DNA of 64,000 nucleotides, taken from the NCBI GenBank assembly GCA_903899945.1, contig CAIULA010000022.1:18487-82486 (forward strand), given 5' to 3'. Positions within the stretch are counted from its first letter, which is position 1, and every line of letters begins with the position of its first letter. Shown piece after piece: positions 35,136-43,175 of the stretch. Origin of the DNA: an uncultured Alphaproteobacteria bacterium. GTDB lineage: Bacteria > Pseudomonadota > Alphaproteobacteria > Paracaedibacterales > CAIULA01. Made by a program: the position numbers and the translations under genes. Under the pieces are notes generated by a model that was not told where the DNA came from, searched no databases, and saw only the letters and a list, made by a program, of their open reading frames with translations.

Positions 35136-35624
35136 TTAAAGAATGCTTAAAAAATGTTCCGCGCTTGTTAAATTGCATGTAGAAGCTGGCTCAACTTCAA
35201 GTCTTGTAACTTTTCCATCCTTAATAATCATTGCATAACGCTGAGAACGATACCCGAGACCAAGGGCGCTTAAGTCCATACCAAGCCCAAGAGCGCGTGT
35301 TAAGTCACCATTTCCATCAGCAATCATGGCAATTTCATTTTTCGTATGTTGGTTTTCAGCCCAAGCTTGCATAACAAATGGATCATTAACGGAAATACAA
35401 GCGATTTGGTCGACACCTTTGTCGATAAGCTGTTGTTTGTGGACGACAAAGCTGGGTAAATGTTTTGAGGAGCAAATTGGTGTAAAAGCACCTGGAATTG
35501 CAAAAAGAATTGTTGTTTTGTCTTTAAAAAAATCAGAGGTATTAAGATCAATAGGACCATTTGAAGTGGCTTGCTTTAAGGAAACATCTGGGATTTTATC
35601 GCCGACTTTTACAGACATAGACAT
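35136..35624 (-). CDS. Peroxiredoxin (Prx5/glutaredoxin-type)
   Basis: The protein reduces hydroperoxides through the peroxidatic cysteine in PGAFTPICSSKHLPSF (Cys near residue 48), the Prx5-group pattern. The segment SVNDPFVMQAWAENQ and the closing LEVEP-STCNLTSAEHFL also fit. SD GGAGG sits 7 nt before the ATG at 35624, which gives 162 aa; the open frame extends 17 codons further up without an SD. No fused glutaredoxin domain is present. The reductant is probably thioredoxin or glutathione/glutaredoxin. It starts the long minus-strand run but is cut from addB by a terminator. Confidence 0.9.
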   Translation of the reverse strand: MSMSVKVGDKIPDVSLKQATSNGPIDLNTSDFFKDKTTILFAIPGAFTPICSSKHLPSFVVHKQQLIDKGVDQIACISVNDPFVMQAWAENQHTKNEIAMIADGNGDLTRALGLGMDLSALGLGYRSQRYAMIIKDGKVTRLEVEPASTCNLTSAEHFLSIL

Positions 35625-35675
35625 GATTAAGGCCTCCATAATTTTATTATCTTTATTTATAGAGCATGATGACAT

Positions 35676-36056
35676 ATTAATCGATACAAATTATCAAAGC
35701 TTTCTTTGAAATTTTAGGGGGGGGAGTTGTTTGGATTCAATTCCATTTATTTCTAATCATCTACCTTGACATTTAAAAAAGAAAATCTATTTCAAGGTAT
35801 AGGATAGGAAGTGCTATCCATAGACGTTTATTTGTGGTGAAGGGTTTGACAGGTTTTTTAAGTGGGAAAAAGCCTGGACTGGATTGGTGTGCCTTTTTTA
35901 CCATTGTGGTAGAGGGTATCCCCCCACCCTTTTAGGTGGGCAGAAATTTGGGTGGGGATTAGAATTTTTAGGCTTTAAATTTAATAAAAATTTAAACAAA
36001 TCGTTCTACCGGGGCAGAGGAGAGTTGATGCAAAAAGAAAATTTATTCATTCTCCC
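35676..36056. other. Gene-free region with alternative G/C-rich hairpins
   Basis: The stretch has no convincing gene. A frame through 35810-35930 lacks a good start. CCCACC (35925-35930) can pair with GGTGGG (35936-35941) or, as TCCCC..ACCC, with GGGTGGGGA (35951-35959), two exclusive hairpins. The sequence could be a leader, a small RNA or a decayed repeat. The promoter of prx (minus) must lie near 35650-35720. Confidence 0.35.
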
Positions 36057-36962
36057 TTAGTTATCAAAAACCGAATACCCTCTTAAAAACTCAGCGGTTG
36101 AAAGCGATTTGCTTCCAGGTTTCTGAATTTTTTCTAACGACAGCGCTCCTTCACCGCAGCAGACAATCCATGAATGTTCAAAGGTTTTCAGAAACTGCCC
36201 TGGTTTCCCTTCGGCTGGAACGACAGAGGCCTCTAAAACTTTAATGGTGATATCTTTGTGTTCAAACCATGTTCCCGGCCAAGGGTTTAATGCTGAAATT
36301 TTTCTTTTTAACTCAATAGCAGATAGATTCCAATCTAAATGCCCTTCACTTTTAACAAGCTTATGAGCATAAGTCACACCTTCGGTAGGTTGTGGAATAG
36401 GCACAATCGCTGATATTTTCTCAAGGGTATTTACAATAAGATCCGCCCCTAATGCTGAAAGCTGATCATGCAGAATAGGAGTCGTGGTTGCTTGGGTAAT
36501 GGTTAGGCTCTGCATGTTTAAGATATCACCAGTATCCAAGCCTTCATCCATTTGCATAATGGTAATACCGCTTTCTTTATCTCCTTCAAGAATAGCCCTA
36601 TGGATAGGGGCTGCCCCGCGCCAACGAGGTAAAAGGGAGGCATGAATATTAATACAGCCCACTTTAGGAGCCTCAAGAATGGCCTTAGGCAGAATAAGTC
36701 CATAAGCGGCAACCACCGCTACATCTGCGTTATGGTTTTTAAAGATGGCTTGTTCTTCTTCGCTCTTTAAAGATTTTGGTGTATAAACTTTAATACCCAG
36801 AGCTTCTGCGGCTAGATGAACCGCACCTTTTTGAATGGAATGACCACGATCTTTTGGTTTCGGAGGTTGGCAATAAACTGCAACGATCTCGTGTCCTGCC
36901 TGAACAAGTTTTGTAAGGGCAGAAACTGAAAACTCAGGGCTTCCCATAAAAATAATGCGCAA
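36057..36962 (-). CDS. fmt: Methionyl-tRNA formyltransferase
   Basis: Fmt formylates initiator Met-tRNA with 10-formyl-THF. It opens MRIIFMGSPEFSVSALTKL, has the catalytic stretch CINIHASLLPRWRGAAPIHRAI (Asn/His, in part) and GITIMQMDEGLDTGDIL with its Asp. The C-terminal OB-like domain includes LNPWPGTWF. At 301 aa it is normal. It follows def by 22 bp; the pair adds and removes the formyl group, and pairing with ftsA/ftsZ upstream is less common. Confidence 0.96.
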   Translation of the reverse strand: MRIIFMGSPEFSVSALTKLVQAGHEIVAVYCQPPKPKDRGHSIQKGAVHLAAEALGIKVYTPKSLKSEEEQAIFKNHNADVAVVAAYGLILPKAILEAPKVGCINIHASLLPRWRGAAPIHRAILEGDKESGITIMQMDEGLDTGDILNMQSLTITQATTTPILHDQLSALGADLIVNTLEKISAIVPIPQPTEGVTYAHKLVKSEGHLDWNLSAIELKRKISALNPWPGTWFEHKDITIKVLEASVVPAEGKPGQFLKTFEHSWIVCCGEGALSLEKIQKPGSKSLSTAEFLRGYSVFDN

Positions 36963-36984
36963 GATTACAGATTCCTTAGATGCA

Positions 36985-37500
36985 TTAAAGCTTAAATGAT
37001 TTTTTTAGCTTTTGGACTTTTTGGATTATTAACTGCCTTTTGAGAGTAGACAAGTGATCTATATAAACAATTCCATCCAAATGATCAATTTCGTGTTGCA
37101 AGCATTTTGCCAAAAGATCCTCTCCCTCAATTTCTTGAGACTGGTTATGTTCGTCAAGATAACGCACACGTACAGCTTTAAATCTTTTAACGTTGGCAAA
37201 TTGTTCAGGAACTGATAAACAGGATTCTTGCTCAATTATGGTTTCCTTGGAATGCCAAATAATCTCAGGATTTGCCATTTTTATAGGCGGCAAATCGGGA
37301 AAATTATCTGATAAATCAAAAACGATAACCCGCTTATTAATTCCAACTTGCGTCGCCGCTAAGCCAACACCATCCTCGGCATACATAGTTTCCATCAAAT
37401 CAGCCATAAACTGACGCAAAGCATCATCTACTTGCGCAACAGGTTCCGCTTTTATGCGGAGCCTTGGGTCTGGAATAGTTAGAACAGTTAAGCGTGCCAT
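36985..37500 (-). CDS. def: Peptide deformylase
   Basis: Def removes the N-formyl group from nascent chains using Fe2+ or another metal. All three motifs are present: GVGLAATQVG, EQESCLSVP (metal Cys) and QHEIDHLDGIVYIDHL (HExxH). At 171 aa it is standard. It lies 8 bp after the ftsZ stop and 22 bp before fmt, so ftsZ-def-fmt are probably one transcript. Confidence 0.97.
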   Translation of the reverse strand: MARLTVLTIPDPRLRIKAEPVAQVDDALRQFMADLMETMYAEDGVGLAATQVGINKRVIVFDLSDNFPDLPPIKMANPEIIWHSKETIIEQESCLSVPEQFANVKRFKAVRVRYLDEHNQSQEIEGEDLLAKCLQHEIDHLDGIVYIDHLSTLKRQLIIQKVQKLKKSFKL

Positions 37501-37507
37501 AGGATTT

Positions 37508-39028
37508 TTAGTTGTTGCCTCTTCTTAAGAAAGCAGGAATGTCCAGAATGTCAACATCACGATCTTCTTCTGAGCTTTTTGTGTTATTTTTTAAAGCCTG
37601 TTCGGTAACAGGATGCTGTTGCGAACGATTACGGCTGACACCGGTAAATCTCTCAAACAGCGAAGGGGTTCTTCTGCGTTCTGTTCTTTCATCTGAAGAA
37701 GCCGGTTGCTGTGAAAAATTACGAGACTCGTCTTGATAACTTTGAGATGCGCCAAAATTCTCATTCTTATCAAATAAAGAATTATTATCTAACTTCTCTG
37801 CTACTTCGAGGCCTTTGTTATCATCAGCATGATAAGATTTTGAAAAATCAGAGCTATTGCTTAAACTTTCTGCAGTTGGTGCTTGTGTTTTTTCTGCTTC
37901 TAGGGAACCATAAGGATCTGCATGAGTTTCTGCTGCAAATCCAGAATAAGCAGGAGCTGATTGTGTTCCGCTACTCGTATGTGGAGTTGCTGTTGGCTTT
38001 AAAGAAGAAGCAAAACTTACTTCATTGATTGGACGCCACGCTGAAGTTGCAGTTGGTGCACCAATGCCTGTTGCCACAACAGAAACGCGCATTCTTCCGT
38101 TTAATTTCTCATCAAAGGTGGATCCAAAAATAATATTGGCTTCTGATTCTACGTCTTCTCTGATGCGATTTGCTGCCTCATCAACCTCATAAAGGGTCAT
38201 GTCATAACCACCAGTGATGTTAATAAGAACGCCTTTAGCGCCTTTCATAGAGACATCATCAAGAAGCGGGTTAGAAATAGCAGCTTCCGCTGCATCGAGA
38301 GCGCGCCTATCACCTTCTGCTTCACCAGTTCCCATCATAGCCTTACCCATCTCAGCCATAACAGCCCTAATGTCAGCAAAGTCAAGGTTGATTAAACCAG
38401 GCATCATCATTAGGTCAGTAACACCCCGAACACCGGAATACAAAACATCATCAGCCATTTTAAAGGCGTCTGCAAAAGTTGTTCGCTCATTGGCGATTCT
38501 GAAAAGATTTTGATTGGGGATGATAATTAAAGTGTCAACGTATTGTTGCAGTTCATCAATGCCTTTTTCTGCAGAACGAGCACGATGGGATCCTTCAAAA
38601 TGAAAAGGTTTTGTGACGACGCCAACAGTTAAAATACCACTCTCGCGTGCGGCTCTTGCAATGACAGGGGCAGCTCCAGTTCCTGTACCACCGCCCATAC
38701 CTGCGGTAATAAAAACCATATTGCTGCCACGAAGATGATCAATAACCTCTTCCATTGATTCTTCTGCAGAAGCACGTCCCACATCCGGTTTGGAACCAGC
38801 ACCAAGGCCTTGGGTTATATTAAGACCCAATTGAATTCTTTTGGCGCGATCTACCAAGGATTGTTCAAGAGCTTGAGCATCTGTATTCGCAACGATGAAT
38901 TCAACGCCTTCCAATTTAGCGCGAATCATATTATTGACTGCGTTACTTCCAGCTCCCCCAACGCCAATAACAGTAATTCGAGGTCTAAGATCTAATGCGT
39001 CAGGTGCTTTTGCTTTTTGTGTGGTCAT
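37508..39028 (-). CDS. ftsZ: FtsZ, cell-division tubulin homologue
   Basis: FtsZ polymerises with GTP to form the Z-ring. The core has [18 protein letters not shown], the tubulin signature [13 protein letters not shown], and [13 protein letters not shown] long, Ser/Asn/Glu-rich linker (about residues 320-490) leads to the conserved tail [11 protein letters not shown] that binds FtsA. The ATG at 39028 is preferred to TTG 39040. At 506 aa it is long, as in other alphaproteobacteria. It lies 178 bp after ftsA and 8 bp before def; lpxC, its usual follower, is elsewhere. Confidence 0.97.
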   Translation of the reverse strand: MTTQKAKAPDALDLRPRITVIGVGGAGSNAVNNMIRAKLEGVEFIVANTDAQALEQSLVDRAKRIQLGLNITQGLGAGSKPDVGRASAEESMEEVIDHLRGSNMVFITAGMGGGTGTGAAPVIARAARESGILTVGVVTKPFHFEGSHRARSAEKGIDELQQYVDTLIIIPNQNLFRIANERTTFADAFKMADDVLYSGVRGVTDLMMMPGLINLDFADIRAVMAEMGKAMMGTGEAEGDRRALDAAEAAISNPLLDDVSMKGAKGVLINITGGYDMTLYEVDEAANRIREDVESEANIIFGSTFDEKLNGRMRVSVVATGIGAPTATSAWRPINEVSFASSLKPTATPHTSSGTQSAPAYSGFAAETHADPYGSLEAEKTQAPTAESLSNSSDFSKSYHADDNKGLEVAEKLDNNSLFDKNENFGASQSYQDESRNFSQQPASSDERTERRRTPSLFERFTGVSRNRSQQHPVTEQALKNNTKSSEEDRDVDILDIPAFLRRGNN

Positions 39029-39218
39029 CGTTACTATCAATCCTTACAACTTTTAAGTGAGTAATGAAAACTATCGTCCCAGTAATTCTAGTATAAAGGG
39101 TTGCTCATTACCAAGGGCAAATTATTACTTTCATCTACTTTTAACTATGATAATGGGCAATTTAAAAAAAATCTATAGTTAGTTTAACTATAGACTGTAT
39201 TTTAATTTGTTTTAAATT

Positions 39219-40511
39219 TTAAAAATTTTCTTTAATCCACATGTTAAATCGCTGCCATACTTGAGATTTACCTGCATTTATTCTGATAATTTGATTACCA
39301 CTATAATCTTGAAGTCCATATTGAAGCAAACCTGCGCAAGTAGAGAAAGTCGGGCTGGTGACGATATCTCCCATTCCTATTAAGCCAGTCGGTTGTCCTA
39401 AGCGAACTTGTTTTCCAAGAATATGCGATGCCATCTCTCTAATGCCTTGAAGTTGGCTGGTTCCGCCTGTCAAGACAATCCGTTGATAAACAACCGGATC
39501 GGCAGGGGATCTGCGCATACTCTCTCCGACAAGTTCAAGAATTTCCTCAACACGCGAACGAATAATGTGAATCAATGTGCCTTTGGGAATTTGATAGGCT
39601 TGTGTTTTATCCGTTTCGCCCATTTGCGTTACCAAAATACTCTCCCTATCATCTGAAGAGGAGGGGATCAAAGTACCGTACAGAGTTTTTAGTCGTTCTG
39701 CCTGTGCTAGAGGGGTTGCAAGACCTCGCGCAATATCGTTGGTAATGCTAGAACCTCCTAAAGGAATACTGTCAATATGAACAAGATTTCCTTCATAAAA
39801 AGAGGCAATGGTTGTATTACCACCCCCAAGATCAACGATGGTAACGCCAAGTTCAAGCTCATCTTCGACCAAGATTGCAAGACCAGAGGCATAAGGAGGA
39901 ACAACATATCCCGCAACATCCAAATGGCATCTGCCGATACAGCTTGTTAAGTTTCGAATGAGTCCAATAGGCGCTGATACTACGTGTAAGTTAACTGATA
40001 ATTTTTCACCAATCATGCCTCTTGGATCCCTAATGCCTTCAATTGAATCTAAGCAATATGAAAGAGGAAGAACGTGTATGACTTGTCTATCGGCGTTAAT
40101 GGAAGTATCTCGATTAACACTTAATAGACGACGTAAATGAGTTTCATCCACGGCATTGTTGGACAGATAGATTTCTGCTCTGATATTATGGGACGAAGTC
40201 GCACCAGCAGGAAGATTAACATAAACACTGTTAATATTTTGTTTGGCTGTTTGCTCAGCACTATGAACAGCGTTTAAAATAGAATCTTCCAAAGCCTCTA
40301 GATCAATAATTTTTCCAGCTTTAATTCCGCGTGACACTTGGTAACCAACGCCCACAATTCGTAATTGCGAATTAATGTCTCCAGGATTCCCACCAGAAGA
40401 GGTTCGATTGTTTACTTTTGCGATAGCGCAGCAAATCTTATTGGCTCCTATATCTAAAGCTGCAAATAATTCACTTTTTTCAGTGGGTGTTTTTTTTGTA
40501 AATAAGCTCAT
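39219..40511 (-). CDS. ftsA: FtsA, actin-like division protein
   Basis: FtsA tethers FtsZ to the membrane and recruits the divisome. The actin-type fold shows FAALDIGANKICCAIAKV, VVDLGGGNTTIASF (here TIVDLGGGNTTIA), the IVLTGGTSQLQG phosphate motif, and an amphipathic C-terminal tail (VWQRFNMWIKENF) that serves as the membrane anchor. At 430 aa it is standard. It follows gmk by 36 bp and precedes ftsZ; ftsQ and ddl, usually upstream, are absent from the window. Confidence 0.95.
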   Translation of the reverse strand: MSLFTKKTPTEKSELFAALDIGANKICCAIAKVNNRTSSGGNPGDINSQLRIVGVGYQVSRGIKAGKIIDLEALEDSILNAVHSAEQTAKQNINSVYVNLPAGATSSHNIRAEIYLSNNAVDETHLRRLLSVNRDTSINADRQVIHVLPLSYCLDSIEGIRDPRGMIGEKLSVNLHVVSAPIGLIRNLTSCIGRCHLDVAGYVVPPYASGLAILVEDELELGVTIVDLGGGNTTIASFYEGNLVHIDSIPLGGSSITNDIARGLATPLAQAERLKTLYGTLIPSSSDDRESILVTQMGETDKTQAYQIPKGTLIHIIRSRVEEILELVGESMRRSPADPVVYQRIVLTGGTSQLQGIREMASHILGKQVRLGQPTGLIGMGDIVTSPTFSTCAGLLQYGLQDYSGNQIIRINAGKSQVWQRFNMWIKENF

Positions 40512-40547
40512 TCTTGTTCTTTAATATTTCTTAAAAAGATATAGGGA

Positions 40548-41183
40548 CTATCCTTTAGGGTTTCTTAGACAATTTACAAAACTATGTAAAGAGGGTTGCC
40601 GCGTTCTTTTTAATTTTTCACTTTTTAAAATAGATCGCACACATTCAACACTATACTCGAAATTTTCATTAATAATAACATAATCATATTCAGCCCAGTG
40701 ACTTAAGTCATGAGAAGCCGATGCTATGCGACGTCTAACGACTTCTTCACTATCTTGAGCTCTTTTTCTCAATCTATTTTCAAGCTCTTCAAGAGAAGGA
40801 GGTAAAACAAAGATGCTGACAAGATCCGCTTGTGCAGCCTGACTTAATTGTTGAGTACCTTGCCAGTCTAGGTCAAAGATAATATCTTTACCCTTTGAAA
40901 GGGCCTCTGATACAAGAGTTTTAGGGGTTCCATAAAAATTTCCATAAACCTCTGCATGTTCAAGAAGTTCACCTGCCTCAAGCATTTGATAATACGTTTC
41001 TTGATCAATAAAATGATAATCATGTCCGTTGATCTCTCCAGCGCGAGCAGGTCTTGTTGTGACAGACACTGAAGTTATAACGTTAGATTCTTGTCTAAGT
41101 AGCTCTTTTACAATTGATGTTTTTCCTGCTCCCGAGGGAGAAGATAAAACGAGCATAATGCCGCGATGAGAATTGGATGACAT
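40548..41183 (-). CDS. gmk: Guanylate kinase
   Basis: Gmk phosphorylates GMP with ATP. It shows LVLSSPSGAGKTSIVKELL (P-loop), SVTTRPARAGEINGHDYHFI (GMP site), EVYGNFYGTPK and the FDLDWQGTQQL segment. The ATG at 41183, two bases after the mltG stop, gives 211 aa, the usual size; the longer open frame overlaps mltG. It links cell-wall (mltG) and division (ftsA) genes in this run. Confidence 0.96.
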   Translation of the reverse strand: MSSNSHRGIMLVLSSPSGAGKTSIVKELLRQESNVITSVSVTTRPARAGEINGHDYHFIDQETYYQMLEAGELLEHAEVYGNFYGTPKTLVSEALSKGKDIIFDLDWQGTQQLSQAAQADLVSIFVLPPSLEELENRLRKRAQDSEEVVRRRIASASHDLSHWAEYDYVIINENFEYSVECVRSILKSEKLKRTRQPSLHSFVNCLRNPKG

Positions 41184-41185
41184 GG

Positions 41186-42226
41186 CTATAGTTTGCTTTC
41201 TTCTGTTTGGCGGCGACTGATTTTTCTCCATGTTGTTACACGTTGATTATGATCTTTTAGATTTGAACTAAAGACATGTCCGCCTGTTCCGTCAGCTACA
41301 AAATAAAGATCCTTTGTCGTTTCAGGGTTAAGAACAGCTTCAATGGCTGCGCGTCCTGGGCAAGCGATGGGTGAGGGAGGGAGCCCGGTCACGGTGTAGG
41401 TATTAAAAGGAGATTCTATTTGCAGATCTTTTTTTGTTAATCCTCTTTCTAGTACATGCTTTCCTTCGGTAATAGCGTAAATTACAGTAGGATCAGCTTG
41501 AAGGCGCATGCCAATTTTTAATCTATTTAGAAAAACGCTAGCTACTCTGCGGCGTTCTGTTGGCAATTTTGTTTCCTTTTCAACAATAGAGGCCAGCACT
41601 AATGCATGATGAGGAGTGGCTGTATGCGGATTTTTTGAAACCTTTTGAGGCCATAATTCATTCATAAGATTTGTCATTGCACGTTGCATATTGCTCAGCA
41701 GCTTTTGTCGATCATCGCCATAAGAATAAGAGTAAGTTTCAGGGAGAAGAGTTCCCTCAGGAGGTATGGATGTGATTTCTCCTGACAGAGAATCTGTGTT
41801 TTCTAAAATACTCACAATCTGACTGACCATTAAACCTTCAGGAATTGTGAGTTTACGAATAACGGTTCTTCCTTCACTCATTTGGTTAATGATAGCCCAA
41901 GGAGATGCCGTTTTAGATATGAGGTATTCTCCAGCTTTCAGTTTTTTCTTTGGGTAATGAAGATATTGTGCAGCCAAAAAGAACCAAGGGTAAGAAAGAA
42001 CGCCTTTTTGCACAAGCTGTTCAGCTATGGAAAACGAAGATGTCCCAGGTTTTATGAAAACTGTAATATCTTGATTTCGTGAGCCTTTTGTAAAAATGCC
42101 TTCGGGCCCATGTAAAATAAACAAAATGGAAAAAGAGAGAGTTATCACAACAAGAGCAACACGAGTCAATCGCCTAAAAAAAGCGCGAAAAAAAGAAGCG
42201 GATGGTTGAACGGACTCTGAAATCAT
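41186..42226 (-). CDS. mltG: MltG, endolytic murein transglycosylase
   Basis: MltG cleaves nascent glycan strands at the inner membrane and is thought to set glycan length. An N-terminal basic stretch and one membrane segment (about residues 22-38) are followed by a LysM-like/YceG domain. Motifs are LPETYSYSYGD, ASIVEKETKLPTERRRVASVFLNRL (catalytic Glu), MRLQADPTVIYA and SPFNTYTVTGLPPSPIACPG. At 346 aa it is standard. It is the first gene of the mltG-gmk-ftsA-ftsZ-def-fmt run, with tRNA-Val just upstream on the same strand. Confidence 0.95.
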   Translation of the reverse strand: MISESVQPSASFFRAFFRRLTRVALVVITLSFSILFILHGPEGIFTKGSRNQDITVFIKPGTSSFSIAEQLVQKGVLSYPWFFLAAQYLHYPKKKLKAGEYLISKTASPWAIINQMSEGRTVIRKLTIPEGLMVSQIVSILENTDSLSGEITSIPPEGTLLPETYSYSYGDDRQKLLSNMQRAMTNLMNELWPQKVSKNPHTATPHHALVLASIVEKETKLPTERRRVASVFLNRLKIGMRLQADPTVIYAITEGKHVLERGLTKKDLQIESPFNTYTVTGLPPSPIACPGRAAIEAVLNPETTKDLYFVADGTGGHVFSSNLKDHNQRVTTWRKISRRQTEESKL

Positions 42227-42268
42227 ACCCTTATTTTACACAAAACAGGATAAAATAATAGCAAAGAA

Positions 42269-42343
<75 letters not shown>

Positions 42344-42449
42344 TTTCCTTATACTGTCTATAGCATTGTTAAATAGTCTTTTGCAAGCTTTGGGTTTTTT
42401 TGGTAAACACTAAAGATAAGACTAGAAATTGTAGATGCCTAAAAGTCAT

Positions 42450-43001
42450 ATGAAAAAAATCTCGAGTATCCTTGTTGCTTTTAATATTTTATTTGTCAGC
42501 GAAACGTTTGCTCATAATAGTTCAAGTATTGAACGTTATGTATACACTCAATTGCATCGGGGTAATACAGATATTGCGTTAAATTTCTTAAAACAATTGG
42601 ATAATCTGGGAAATCTTGAGGGGATAACCTTGCTTGGTATGGTTTATTTAGAAGGTTATACTCAAATTAAAGATGCACGGTTGGCAAATTACTACTTTTC
42701 CAAAGCAGCCGCTTTAGAATTTGCTCCTGCAATCAAAGCGCTTGCTGATAGTTATATGGCAGGAGATGGAGTAGAGCTTAATGAAACAATTGCTTTTCAG
42801 CTTTATGAAAAAGCAGCAAAATTGGGGTATGGCCCCGCACAATTTAATACCGGCATTATGCTTAAGAATGGCGAAGGTATTCCTGTGTCTTTAGAGCGCG
42901 CATATCAGATGCTTGATTTGGCGGCTCACAATCCAGATTTGGAGGAAATGAGCCAAGATGCTGCGCATTATAGAGATCAGATAAAAGCCCGGATCAAGTA
43001 A
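42450..43001 (+). CDS. Secreted Sel1-repeat protein
   Basis: A signal peptide (MKKISSILVAFNILFVSETFA, cut near residue 21) is followed by Sel1/TPR-like repeats: GNLEGITLLGMVYLEGYTQIK, APAIKALADSYMAGDGVELN and GPAQFNTGIMLKNGEGIPVSL, about 36 residues each. Sel1 proteins bind protein partners. In intracellular bacteria many are exported and act on the host, but that is not shown here. ATG 42435 is an alternative start; 42450 makes the better signal peptide. Neither has a clear SD. Confidence 0.8.
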   Translation: MKKISSILVAFNILFVSETFAHNSSSIERYVYTQLHRGNTDIALNFLKQLDNLGNLEGITLLGMVYLEGYTQIKDARLANYYFSKAAALEFAPAIKALADSYMAGDGVELNETIAFQLYEKAAKLGYGPAQFNTGIMLKNGEGIPVSLERAYQMLDLAAHNPDLEEMSQDAAHYRDQIKARIK

Positions 43002-43022
43002 GTCTAGTTTTAACAATTTAAA

Positions 43023-43086
43023 AACCTGTATTCATAAAATTCGTCATTCAGCGTTGCTGTTCAAAAAAATTTTATGAATACAGGTT
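43023..43086. repeat. Perfect 19-bp inverted repeat upstream of the cyclase gene
   Basis: AACCTGTATTCATAAAATT (43023-43041) and its exact complement at 43068-43086 enclose 26 bp. No T-run follows either arm, so it is not a typical terminator. It lies between the Sel1 gene and the cyclase gene. Confidence 0.75.
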
Positions 43087-43175
43087 CTAAAGAAGCCAGT
43101 CTCATTTGTTAACCCTTTGTAAACTCTTTAGTGGTTATATTGAACCAAAGTAGATTTTTCCAAGGTATTGCTTTA

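Noticed and set aside
35810..35934. Open frame of about 40 codons in the gene-free region
   Set aside because: No start codon with SD, and the region is better explained by RNA structure or decay.
37711..38513. Plus-strand open frames opposite ftsZ
   Set aside because: FtsZ is certain on the minus strand; these frames are shadows of it, with no family resemblance.
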